Below are positions 24,466-31,853 of a stretch of 34,963 bases of DNA, in pieces. Position numbers and translations under genes: made by a program. The notes beneath the pieces were generated by a model. That model was not told where the DNA came from. It searched no databases and saw only the letters and a program-made list of their open reading frames with translations. Source of the stretch: DATGZX01 sp035296965 (GTDB lineage: Bacteria > Planctomycetota > Planctomycetia > Gemmatales > Gemmataceae); NCBI GenBank assembly GCA_035296965.1, contig DATGZX010000011.1, forward strand, positions 1 through 34,963, given 5' to 3'. Numbering within the stretch: the first letter of the stretch is position 1; every line of letters begins with the position of its first letter.

Positions 24466-25206
24466 ATGCATGGTTCATGGACCGTCGTCGAGATCGCCGG
24501 CAAGCAAGCAGACATCTATGATCCGCCAGGGCCGGGCCGTCCGCGCTTGGGCATCTTGCACCTCCACGGGGGCGGTCCTGAGACGGCCGCCGATTTGTCC
24601 GAATTCACACGACTCTTCGCCGAGCTGAAGCTGGCCTGCGTCCGCCCGCAAGGTGGCCGCTGCTGGTGGGGCGAGCGCCTCTGCCGCGAGTTCGACGCCG
24701 GCATTTCCCCCGAAGCCTTTCTTTTGAGCAGCGTTTTGCCCTTCTTTCGGGAGCGCTGGGGACTTGCTCCGCGCGCCATCGGCGTGCAAGGAATCAGCAT
24801 GGGCGGACAAGGTGCTTTGCGACTCGGGTTCCGGCATCCGAACCTGTTCCCGGCAGTGGCAGCCATCGCCTCCGCTGTGGACTATCACGAACTGTACGGC
24901 CAGGGAACTCCTCTCGATGATATGTACGACAGCAAGGAACAGTGCCGCCAGGACACGGTGCTATTGCACATACACCCCACCCATTACCCGCCCTATATCT
25001 TCTTTTGCATCGATCCGGAGGATGAACGCTGGTATCGCGGCAACGATCGATTGCACGAGAAACTGAATGCCCTGGGGATCCCTCACGAGGCAGACTTGAC
25101 AACGCGGGCGGGCGGTCATTCCTGGGACTATTTCAATCACATGGCGGATCGTACTGTGCGTTTCCTCTGCGCCGGGCTGGAGCACGAAAGCCGGCGGCTG
25201 CTCTAA
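24466..25206 (+). CDS. Alpha/beta-hydrolase, esterase-like
   Basis: A 246-residue protein of the esterase D/PHB-depolymerase-like alpha/beta-hydrolase group. ILHLHGGGPE (about 29-38) is the oxyanion strand and loop. GVQGISMGGQGALRLGFRHPNLFPAVAAI carries the nucleophile elbow G-I-S-M-G. The acid is probably in FFCIDPEDERWYRGN and the base His in RAGGHSWDYFNHM, like many S-formylglutathione-hydrolase-type enzymes. The substrate is unknown. The frame is open upstream to 24061, but that part lies antisense to hpt and is not protein-like; the promoter position fixes the start at 24466. It is 15 nt from lutA and likely co-transcribed with it. Confidence 0.85.
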   Translation: MHGSWTVVEIAGKQADIYDPPGPGRPRLGILHLHGGGPETAADLSEFTRLFAELKLACVRPQGGRCWWGERLCREFDAGISPEAFLLSSVLPFFRERWGLAPRAIGVQGISMGGQGALRLGFRHPNLFPAVAAIASAVDYHELYGQGTPLDDMYDSKEQCRQDTVLLHIHPTHYPPYIFFCIDPEDERWYRGNDRLHEKLNALGIPHEADLTTRAGGHSWDYFNHMADRTVRFLCAGLEHESRRLL

Positions 25207-25221
25207 CTACTCCCAAACCTG

Positions 25222-25941
25222 ATGCCGAAAGTTTCCTTGATGGTGACCTGCCTGGGCGATGCCCTCTTCCCCGACGTGGGCGTCGCCACGGTACGCCTGT
25301 TGCGCCGCCTGGGAGTAGAGGTCGATTTTCCGGCGCAGCAGACGTGTTGCGGTCAGCCCTTCTTCAACAGCGGCTACCACACGGAGGCGCGTGAGCTGGC
25401 GAAGCACACAATTACCGCGTTTGCGAATGACAGGATGGTCGTCACCCCCTCCGGGTCGTGCGCGGCCATGGTGAAACTGGAATACCCTCAGCTGTTTCAC
25501 GACGAGCTCGTCTGGCACGAACGGGCGGAGGACCTGGCGCGGCGCACGCATGAAATCTCCGATTTCCTCGTGAACGTGCTCGAGGTGGAAGACGTGGGCG
25601 CGCGCTTGCCGTGCAAGGCAACCTATCACATGGCCTGCCATCTCCGCGGCCTAGGATTGCTGACCGAGCCGGAGCGGCTTCTATGCCGGGTGAAGGGCCT
25701 GGAATATGTCCCTCTCGAGCGCAGTGACGAGTGTTGCGGCTTCGGCGGATCGTTTTCGGTGCGCTATCCCGGAATTAGCGGCGCCATGGTCCAGGACAAG
25801 GCTACGTTGATCGAGAAGACCGGGGCCGACGTCATCGTCGCTACCGATGCCGGGTGCTTGATGAACATCGCGGGATGTTTGCGTCGCCGCGGTTGTGCCA
25901 TTCGACCGATGCACCTGGCGGAGGTCCTCGAGAAGACCTGA
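25222..25941 (+). CDS. lutA: Lactate utilisation protein LutA-like, CCG-domain iron-sulphur protein
   Basis: A 239-residue protein with two CCG domains: CCGQPFFNSGYH (about 42) and, after CHLRGLG (about 139), CCGFGGSFSVRYPGISGAMVQDK (about 171). These cysteine sets bind iron-sulphur clusters or heterodisulphide-reductase-like sites. In LutABC the complex oxidises L-lactate to pyruvate, with LutA as one of the electron-carrying subunits. Length and sequence match LutA/YkgE. lutB and lutC lie 7 kb downstream on the same strand, separated by tam, a restriction system and a transporter. It follows the hydrolase gene closely. Confidence 0.88.
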   Translation: MPKVSLMVTCLGDALFPDVGVATVRLLRRLGVEVDFPAQQTCCGQPFFNSGYHTEARELAKHTITAFANDRMVVTPSGSCAAMVKLEYPQLFHDELVWHERAEDLARRTHEISDFLVNVLEVEDVGARLPCKATYHMACHLRGLGLLTEPERLLCRVKGLEYVPLERSDECCGFGGSFSVRYPGISGAMVQDKATLIEKTGADVIVATDAGCLMNIAGCLRRRGCAIRPMHLAEVLEKT

Positions 25942-25988
25942 AATCCCGTTCGGCTGAAGCGTTTCCGCGGTGAGAGAGAGGATTCGCC

Positions 25989-26768
25989 ATGCTCTGGGAC
26001 CCGAAGCAGTATGCACAATTTGCGGGAGAGCGGTCCCGCCCGTTCTTTGATTTGCTGGCCCAGGTCCGCAACGACCAAGTGCTTCAGGCGGCAGACCTGG
26101 GTTGCGGACCAGGAGAGCTGACTCGTGCACTGGCCGAGCGTTGGCCAGGAGCGCAGATAGTCGGCGTGGACAATTCTCCGGAGATGCTGGCCAAGGCGGC
26201 ACGCTGGGCGCTACCGAATCGACTGTACTTCTTGCAGGCTGACATCGGCACCTGGAAGAGCGATCGTCCGCTTGACCTGATCTTCTCGAATGCCGCTCTG
26301 CAGTGGGTGCCAGAGCACGATAAGGTGCTGGATGCCCTGGTCGGGATGCTAGCCCCTGGGGGCACGCTCGCCGTGCAAGTGCCCAACCATTTTGCCTCGC
26401 CGGCCCATCAGCTCATCAAGGAGACGGCGCAGCAACCGCGCTGGAAGGGCTTGCTGGATGGCGCCGGGCTAGAGGCGGCCGCGGTCAAGCCGTTGACCTG
26501 GTACGTGGAACGACTGCTCGGCCACGGTCTGACTGTTGACGCCTGGGACACGACGTACATCCATGTCCTGCAAGGTGCCAACCCCGTTTTGGAATGGATG
26601 AAAGGCACAGCCCTCAGACCGTTGCTTTCGCGGCTGGACAGTCAGCAGTCGGCCGACTTCTTGCGAGATCTCGGCGCGCGCTACCTTGCCGCCTACCCGG
26701 CGAGCGGACAAGGCTCTACCTTATTCCCTTTCCGGCGCATTTTCTTCATCGCGACGCGGCCGGGGTAG
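25989..26768 (+). CDS. tam: Trans-aconitate 2-methyltransferase-like SAM enzyme
   Basis: A 259-residue class I SAM-dependent methyltransferase. LQAADLGCGPGELTRALAERWP (about 35-56) is motif I, VGVDNSPEMLAKA motif II, and IFSNAALQWVPEHDKVLDALVGMLAPGGTLAVQVP is typical of Tam, which methylates trans-aconitate to detoxify it. The opening WDPKQYAQFAGERSRPFFDLLAQV also matches Tam. GAGAGGA lies 6 nt before the ATG. It follows lutA by 47 nt, so it may be in the same transcript, which ends at the hairpin at 26865. Confidence 0.88.
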   Translation: MLWDPKQYAQFAGERSRPFFDLLAQVRNDQVLQAADLGCGPGELTRALAERWPGAQIVGVDNSPEMLAKAARWALPNRLYFLQADIGTWKSDRPLDLIFSNAALQWVPEHDKVLDALVGMLAPGGTLAVQVPNHFASPAHQLIKETAQQPRWKGLLDGAGLEAAAVKPLTWYVERLLGHGLTVDAWDTTYIHVLQGANPVLEWMKGTALRPLLSRLDSQQSADFLRDLGARYLAAYPASGQGSTLFPFRRIFFIATRPG

Positions 26769-26864
26769 CCGACCTTAGCGAACTTCTGAACGCAGTGTTA
26801 TGCAGATCGTAGCATTGCTAATTGGATAATTAAGAGGGGCTGGATTGTAACTACTCGGTGGGGG

Positions 26865-26896
26865 CCCGGCGGCTTAGCCCAAAAGCCGGGTTTTCT
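26865..26896 (+). terminator. Rho-independent terminator after tam
   Basis: CCC and GGCTT (with GGC bulged between them) pair with AAGCCGGG across a short loop, followed by TTTTCT. It ends the hydrolase-lutA-tam run. Confidence 0.65.
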
Positions 26897-27110
26897 GGGC
26901 AAGTTCTTGGGCGAACGCGTTTCTTGCCTGAAATCAAGGTTCCTTGAGACCCACGGCTGAACCACCTTCCCCGTACTCTTTCGCTCACGGTTAGGCCGGG
27001 TCTGACGCCAACAACAGCCGAAAACTTTTTAAGATGCTTGTGCCTCTCCTCATCCAGTACCTTCGACCCGAGAGGGCGGTTGTTCGCCTTCCCTAAGATG
27101 AGAAGCCAGT
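26897..27110. other. Region between the tam terminator and the controller operators
   Basis: A minus-strand frame of 88 codons (27117 to 26851) exists, but it begins inside the operator and shows no recognisable domain or ribosome site. I see no supported gene, repeat or RNA here. Confidence 0.45.
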
Positions 27111-27136
27111 GACTCATAGTCCGTGGACTTATCGTC
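27111..27136 (+). promoter_or_regulatory. Tandem C-boxes (controller protein operators)
   Basis: GACTCATAGTC (27111-27121), CGTG, GACTTATCGTC (27126-27136). Two GACT-N3-AGTC dyads with centres 15 bp apart match the operators of restriction-modification controller proteins such as C.AhdI, C.PvuII and C.Esp1396I. The second dyad has one changed base (C for A), consistent with a weaker, cooperatively filled activating or repressing site. A weak -10-like sequence (about 27144-27150) follows, and the C gene begins 25 bp after the operators. Confidence 0.85.
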
Positions 27137-27160
27137 CAAGTTCAAGATATCCTTCCCGGG

Positions 27161-27382
27161 ATGGACGAGAAGACGGATGTGCTGCTGCGGTTCGGCCAAC
27201 GGGTTCGACAAAGGCGAACCGCTCTGGGCCTGTCCCAAGAGGCTTTCGCCGACAAGTGCAAGTTGGACCGCACCTACATCAGCGGGATCGAGCGAGGGAA
27301 GCGAAATGTAGCGCTTCGCAACATCGAGAGTATTGCAAACGCACTGGGGATCACCCTCGCTGAACTCGTGCAGGGGGTCTGA
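27161..27382 (+). CDS. Restriction-modification controller protein (Xre-type C protein)
   Basis: A 73-residue all-helical protein: FGQRVRQRRTALGLSQEAFADKCKLDRTYISGIERGKRNVALRNIESIANALGITLAELV. The helix-turn-helix spans about residues 24-45. Size and sequence pattern match C proteins, which bind as dimers to C-boxes, first activating and then repressing their own and the endonuclease promoter, so that methylation precedes cutting. It lies directly after a pair of C-boxes, with no Shine-Dalgarno sequence, as expected for the leaderless mRNAs of C genes. It precedes the endonuclease gene by 32 nt on the same strand. Confidence 0.88.
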   Translation: MDEKTDVLLRFGQRVRQRRTALGLSQEAFADKCKLDRTYISGIERGKRNVALRNIESIANALGITLAELVQGV

Positions 27383-27414
27383 CAACCAATGCCGCTGCGG
27401 GGTGAGTCGCTGCC

Positions 27415-28272
27415 ATGAGTCCGAGATTCGCCGACCTCACACCCGCTCTGCTCCTCGCGTGCGGAGAATACTGGAAGACATACTACACCGCCATGCGCAA
27501 CGTGCACGTCGGTTCTGGCCGCACCCTCCAAGAGCCGATCAGGGACCGCAACCTCGGGACAACCGCATCGAGCCACATCGCCGTTTTCGAGCGATTCTGG
27601 CGTGAGAAGTTGGCCGCTGCACTCGGCGTCCCCGAGACAGAGGTAGGACCGCGTACAGTCCGCTTTCGAGAACATCGGAGCAAGAGTTTCGACGTTTGCT
27701 GGCCGCTGACGGGCGAACCTCTGATCCTCATCTCCGTCAAGAGTATGCAGAATGCCTACCGGAACCTGACGAACCGCATTGAAGAAGCGCTCGGCGACTC
27801 AGCCGTTTTGCGGCTGTACAGGTCGAACGCGGTGTTCGGTTTTTTCTTCTTCATCCTCAAGGGCAAGGTGGCGGATGGTCAGGCCGAACAGGGTGTTTCT
27901 TTGAGAACCACAGGGGCCAAAGGATTCGCACCCTACCTTGAACTGATACAAGAGGGTGGGGACTTCTTCGACCTGTCCAACGTTGATCGCTACCGGAAGA
28001 AATCCAACAGACAAAAAAGGGAACGGCAGGACACCACCCGAAAGGCCGAGCAGTCGCTCCTGGACCTCACCGTCGCCGAACCTGCTGAGCAGGGTGGCAT
28101 TCATTACGACGCCATCGCGTTGACACCGGCCCGGATCAAGCGTACCAAGAAGGATAGGGGCGGCACGGAGCTTTGGGACATCACCATCTCGGAAGTGGAC
28201 GAACGGCTCGATCCACGCACTTTCCTGTCACGCCTGATCACCACCGCTCGACTCCGTGGCTTCATCAAATGA
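27415..28272 (+). CDS. Type II restriction endonuclease
   Basis: A 285-residue protein placed between a controller gene and a DNA adenine methylase. The likely nuclease core is SFDVCWPLTGEPLILISVKSMQNAYRNLTNRIEEALGD (residues 91-128): D93, then S107-V-K109, a PD-(D/E)xK-like arrangement in which the usual second acidic residue is Ser. Glu101 or other nearby acids could replace it. The C-terminal half is rich in Lys/Arg (RYRKKSNRQKRERQDTTRK, about 194-212), as for DNA contact. The recognition sequence cannot be read. GGGGTGAG lies about 8 nt before the ATG. The last 45 bp overlap the 3' end of the convergent methylase gene. Confidence 0.75.
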   Translation: MSPRFADLTPALLLACGEYWKTYYTAMRNVHVGSGRTLQEPIRDRNLGTTASSHIAVFERFWREKLAAALGVPETEVGPRTVRFREHRSKSFDVCWPLTGEPLILISVKSMQNAYRNLTNRIEEALGDSAVLRLYRSNAVFGFFFFILKGKVADGQAEQGVSLRTTGAKGFAPYLELIQEGGDFFDLSNVDRYRKKSNRQKRERQDTTRKAEQSLLDLTVAEPAEQGGIHYDAIALTPARIKRTKKDRGGTELWDITISEVDERLDPRTFLSRLITTARLRGFIK

Positions 28273-29985
28273 GCCGAGCAGGATCGAGTCCCGGTGAGAC
28301 AGTCCGTACATCTCGGCTATCGACTGACGCAGTTTTTCTGCATCGCCGTCTGCCGCTGCCGCCGCCACGTCTTCGACCAAGGAGTCGGACACGCCAATTC
28401 TCGGTGGCAAGCAAATGCGTCTCAAGTATTGAGCTTGGAAGCGGTAGTAGCCCAGCCGCATCTTGACGCCGTACATGAAAACGAAAAAGCGAGCGATGTC
28501 CGAACGCAGGATCGCCTGCAACACGCGCAAGTCCCAGTAATCGGAGGTCACGAAGTACAGGTTGTGGTGCGGGTAATACTTACCTTCCTTCAAGGCGATG
28601 GTCTGGTTGTCGACCTTGATATCGGGGATAAGGATCATTGGGGTAGCGGTCAGCCGGTGGTAAATACGGTCGATGGTCCTATACCATCCGGTCGGGTTCC
28701 GCTTGCCGACGCTGCGGCTGAGGAGGCGGTCCCGGTGCGACTCGAAATACCGCCGAGCTTTCGGGAACTTGCTCAGGTCGATCAGCCGACCGGAGTTGTC
28801 AGGGACAAACGGGTTCACTAAAAACTTGCCCTTCCACCGGACCTCCCCTGACACGATGTCTTTGGTCGTCACCAGTGGCAGCAGCAATTCCTGCTCGATG
28901 TCGATCTGGTCTTTAGGCACGATGTAAATGTCGTCCGCACCGGTGGCAACTCCGATGCCCAGTCTGCACCCGGACCCCTCATGACCCAGCGGAATCCCTG
29001 CGGCCTCCAGCCGACGTAACAATCGAAGATGGTCCGGGGAGTGGGTGGCCCATTTCGTCTCTCCGGAAAACCATGACGCGTAGCGATGATACACGACGTT
29101 CCCTTGTACGCCGACCTCTTCCTGCGCCAACGCCCGTCGTGCTTGCTCGCACTCTTCAGGAGCCCCATCCCGCATGAGCACATGGTTGACGGATTCGGTT
29201 GTTCCCCTTTGGACAACGTAGATGCCGGGATACGAGAGAACCTCGGGCTCGAAGGGCGATCCGTCGGGCAAGTCCACGACATGCGTCAGCTTGAAGTCCT
29301 CGGCGATCCGTTTTCGGAGCTTGCGACCGTAGTTGTTCTTGGTAAACCGATTCGGGCAGATGAAGGCCAGAGTGCCTCGCTCGGACATCATTTCCAAGCC
29401 GCGCTCGAAGAACGCGACGTACAGGTCGGCCCGGTCGTAGAAACACGAGAATCTGTTTCGGTACTCATCTACAAGCTCCTTCGGGATGGCCTCTTGTCGC
29501 ACATAGGGCGGATTGCCGACGACAAAATCGAATCGCCTTTCAGTCCTCATCGCAAGGAAATCACCACAAACGACCCACGCTCCTGCGAGGTCGATGGCCG
29601 TCGCTCTGTTCACCCCATTGGCAAGCAGAACCTCGACCAGAGAGCTTCTGGTCCGTTCAACCAACTCGGCGCTTTTCTCAACCCCTAATAAGCATGGCGC
29701 GAGCGACTTCAACGAGACATCCGCTGGTCTGGTGGCGAGGAGTCTTTTCGCAGCCGCGACCATAAATGCCCCACTCCCGGAGCCGGGTTCAAGAAGCATC
29801 GTGTTTCGGAGTGGCTTGTCAGCGGTATAGCCAGCCAGATCGAGGATGAACTCAACGATGTGCGCCCGCGTAAACACCTGTCCATGCACTGCCACAGCGG
29901 GGACACTGTCCATCTTCCGAAAGACGCTGAAACCATCCCCATTCGTCCCGGCCTTCTTCGCCATTGGTTCGCCATTCTTGGTCAT
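28228..29985 (-). CDS. DNA adenine-N6 methyltransferase of the restriction system (TaqI-like)
   Basis: A 585-residue gamma-class methylase. Motif I LLEPGSGSGAFMVAAAKRL is at about 64-82, motif IV NPPYVRQ at 158-164, and motif VIII-like LAFICPNRFTKNNYGRKLRKRI follows. The C-terminal half (GTLAFICPN through KVDNQTIALKEGKYYPHHNLYFV) is the target-recognition part typical of TaqI/Eco57I-type enzymes. It protects host DNA at the site cut by the partner endonuclease. The frame is open to 30426, but a TTGACA-17-TATAGT promoter at 30013-30041 fixes the transcript, so the start is ATG 29985 or GTG 29997 (which has AGGGG before it). The gene is convergent with the endonuclease. Confidence 0.88.
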   Translation of the reverse strand: MTKNGEPMAKKAGTNGDGFSVFRKMDSVPAVAVHGQVFTRAHIVEFILDLAGYTADKPLRNTMLLEPGSGSGAFMVAAAKRLLATRPADVSLKSLAPCLLGVEKSAELVERTRSSLVEVLLANGVNRATAIDLAGAWVVCGDFLAMRTERRFDFVVGNPPYVRQEAIPKELVDEYRNRFSCFYDRADLYVAFFERGLEMMSERGTLAFICPNRFTKNNYGRKLRKRIAEDFKLTHVVDLPDGSPFEPEVLSYPGIYVVQRGTTESVNHVLMRDGAPEECEQARRALAQEEVGVQGNVVYHRYASWFSGETKWATHSPDHLRLLRRLEAAGIPLGHEGSGCRLGIGVATGADDIYIVPKDQIDIEQELLLPLVTTKDIVSGEVRWKGKFLVNPFVPDNSGRLIDLSKFPKARRYFESHRDRLLSRSVGKRNPTGWYRTIDRIYHRLTATPMILIPDIKVDNQTIALKEGKYYPHHNLYFVTSDYWDLRVLQAILRSDIARFFVFMYGVKMRLGYYRFQAQYLRRICLPPRIGVSDSLVEDVAAAAADGDAEKLRQSIAEMYGLSHRDSILLGSFDEATESSGGDQA

Positions 29986-30011
29986 GTACACATCCACGCT
30001 CGGCCCCTGTA

Positions 30012-30041
30012 GACTATAAGTAACAACCAGTGGGTTGTCAA
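30012..30041 (-). promoter_or_regulatory. Methylase promoter with an overlapping C-box
   Basis: On the minus strand TTGACA (30036-30041), a 17-bp spacer and TATAGT (30013-30018) form a near-consensus sigma-70 promoter. The sequence TACTTATAGTC (30012-30022) matches the C-box GACT-N3-AGTC in all but its first base and covers the -10 box. Binding of the controller protein would block this promoter, as known for the single operator in the Esp1396I methylase promoter. Confidence 0.8.
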
Positions 30042-30146
30042 TCGAAAGGACCGCTTGGACGCTAATGTCAGCGCTTGCTTTGACCACTGTTTTCGGACGC
30101 TCTTGGCTGCTGACCTCACGCTGTCGGCCAAGCTCGGCTTGCCGAT

Positions 30147-30458
30147 CTAGCGATACAACTTGAGGAAATCCTCGGCGGCGTGGCAGGAGTCCAAGTCCCG
30201 TTCCTGCGGTTCGTTCCGGACCAACACCCTGATTTGGTCGAGCACCATGCCCGATGTCCCAGCGTCGTCCTCGATGATCTTGCTGAAGCTCCTGATCCGG
30301 GCTGGTTTCGTGCAGAGAAGAACTGGGACCTGCCCTGTAGCCATGGTGGAGCTTAAATCGCGGGTAGAATCGTTCGGCAACAATTTCAACAATCGGACGG
30401 ACTTCCTTCCCGCCGGGCGGTTCCATTGAGGCGCCAGCGCAGAATACGATCTATACAT
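30147..30458 (-). CDS. Small ORF of unknown function, possibly frameshifted
   Basis: A 103-residue ORF upstream of the methylase. The second half (VPVLLCTKPARIRSFSKIIEDDAGTSGMVLDQIRVLVRNEPQERDLDSCHAAEDFLKLYR) looks protein-like and is GC-rich at third codon positions. In the first half another frame reads more naturally (KEVRPIVEIVAERFYPRFKLHHGYRAG), so a frameshift near 30320-30340 is possible. A perfect TATAAT lies 6 nt before the ATG on the minus strand, suggesting a leaderless mRNA. No family is recognised. It may be decayed. Confidence 0.35.
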   Translation of the reverse strand: MYRSYSALAPQWNRPAGRKSVRLLKLLPNDSTRDLSSTMATGQVPVLLCTKPARIRSFSKIIEDDAGTSGMVLDQIRVLVRNEPQERDLDSCHAAEDFLKLYR

Positions 30459-30464
30459 GCGCCC

Positions 30465-30470
30465 ATTATA
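30465..30470 (-). promoter_or_regulatory. TATAAT box before the small ORF
   Basis: TATAAT on the minus strand, 6 nt from the ATG at 30458. The -35 region is weak (TGGTTC at 16 bp). Confidence 0.35.
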
Positions 30471-30606
30471 TTTGACACGCGTCAGGGAACCAGGGGTAGC
30501 GGACAGAACTCCAGGCAATTCGCCCGGGATTTATGCGAAGCGCAAGACGAACCGTTTTCATAGACAGAAAGAGGGCGCCTCTTTCGACGAAGCGGAAGGA
30601 TTAGCC

Positions 30607-31608
30607 ATGTTCTCCTCCGAGCCTCAGACCGCGATCAATAACAAGGCATCGCCACCTCTCTTCTGGGGTTCACCGCGTCACGCATTGATGATGTTGATTG
30701 CCGCAACGTGCTTCTGGGGCCTGTCCTTTCCCCTGACAAAGTACTGGCAGGTGAACACCGTGGACTGCCCGGGGGGAGCGATCCTTTCCAGTTTGACCTT
30801 GCTTGCCATTCGGACGGTCCCCGCGCTGGTCGTGCTCGCGATCTTCAAGCCGCACTTGTTTGTGCTGGCCGACCGGCGCGCCCTCCTGATCGGTTCGTTT
30901 CTTGGCAGTATCAATTTCCTGGGCTGTTTCTTCCAGATCCTCGGGCTCGCTACCACGACGCCTACGCTGTCGGGATTCTTCACCAGCCTGGCCAGCGCCT
31001 GGGTCCCTTTGCTGGCACTGGTTTGTTTCCGGATCTCCGTCGCGCCGGCCACCTTGGTAGGGATCTGCGTCGGCATTGCCGGCGCAGGCGTGCTCGAGAT
31101 CGATACCAGCGGCCCCCTGGTTCTGGGCATGGGCGAGGGCCTTTCGCTGCTCTGTTCCGTGATGTTCGCCCTAGTGATTCTGCTGCTCGACCGACTTGGA
31201 CGGCGCGTCGAGTCTTCCCATTTGACCGTGGGGTTCGTCGGCATGACCGGGCTGCCAGCCCTGGTTCTGGCCCCCCTTTGGGCGCAGAAAGAAGAGGTGC
31301 TGGGCCCCTGGATGAGCTGGCTGGGAGCGGTCCTGCAGACTCCGGGACTTCTGCTGGACGTGGCCTTGTTGACTCTACTGTGCACGGTCCTCGCGTATCA
31401 CTGGATGACAACCTATCAGCCTCGCGTGCCGGCCAGTCGGGCGGCCCTGGTGTACTTGATCGAGCCGCTCTTTGCCGCCACCTTTTCGGTCGCTTGGGGA
31501 TATGATGCGATCACGTTGCGGCTGATCCTGGGGGGCGGGCTTATTCTGGGCGGCAACTTTCTCGTGGAATTACCGGCTTGGCTGCCCAGGTATCAGAAAG
31601 CCGGCTGA
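30607..31608 (+). CDS. EamA/DMT-family transporter
   Basis: A 333-residue membrane protein with about ten hydrophobic helices in two EamA repeats. The first begins LMMLIAATCFWGLSFPLTKYW (about 24-44) and includes LIGSFLGSINFLGCFFQILGLATTTPTLSGFFTSLASAWVPLLALVC. The second includes LVLGMGEGLSLLCSVMFALVILLLDRLG and ends RAALVYLIEPLFAATFSVAWGYDAITLRLILGGGLILGGNFLVEL. Such proteins export or exchange metabolites at the inner membrane; the substrate is unknown. The ATG at 30607 has AAGGA 6 nt upstream, better than the in-frame start at 30457. It converges with the 71-residue ORF and the orphan methylase. Confidence 0.9.
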   Translation: MFSSEPQTAINNKASPPLFWGSPRHALMMLIAATCFWGLSFPLTKYWQVNTVDCPGGAILSSLTLLAIRTVPALVVLAIFKPHLFVLADRRALLIGSFLGSINFLGCFFQILGLATTTPTLSGFFTSLASAWVPLLALVCFRISVAPATLVGICVGIAGAGVLEIDTSGPLVLGMGEGLSLLCSVMFALVILLLDRLGRRVESSHLTVGFVGMTGLPALVLAPLWAQKEEVLGPWMSWLGAVLQTPGLLLDVALLTLLCTVLAYHWMTTYQPRVPASRAALVYLIEPLFAATFSVAWGYDAITLRLILGGGLILGGNFLVELPAWLPRYQKAG

Positions 31609-31637
31609 GAAATGCGTTGGGCGAATTCGGGCCGCAG

Positions 31638-31853
31638 TCAATCGTCGTTGCCATTCCGAGGGACCGGTTTGCCGTCGACGATGATGACATCATGCCTTTG
31701 ATAAACAGCCTTGCCGCGCAGCTTGGAGGCTGGATTTTTCACGCCGAATGTGTGCGTCCTTCCCCCACCCGCTCCACCTGCGGAACTCTTTTCGTACTTC
31801 CAATCCGATTTATCAAGGAACCGGTGGCAAGGGAACGGAAGTGTCAAAGTCAT
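31638..31853 (-). CDS. 71-residue protein coupled to the orphan DNA methyltransferase
   Basis: The ATG at 31853 overlaps the methyltransferase stop as ATGA, so translation is probably coupled. The protein has DKSDWKYEKSSAGGAGGGRTHTFGVKNPASKLRGKAVYQRHDVIIVDGKPVPRNG, with a glycine-rich loop and a short basic segment, and codon usage that looks genuine (C or G in most third positions of the second half). No family is recognised. Its position suggests a role with the methyltransferase, for example a partner, inhibitor or small DNA-binding protein, but this is inference. Confidence 0.5.
   Translation of the reverse strand: MTLTLPFPCHRFLDKSDWKYEKSSAGGAGGGRTHTFGVKNPASKLRGKAVYQRHDVIIVDGKPVPRNGNDD

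Noticed and set aside
26851..27117. 88-codon minus-strand ORF
   Set aside because: It starts within the C-box operator, has no ribosome site and its product is not recognisable.
29986..30426. 147-residue N-terminal extension of the restriction methylase
   Set aside because: It lies upstream of the methylase promoter and shows no methylase sequence.
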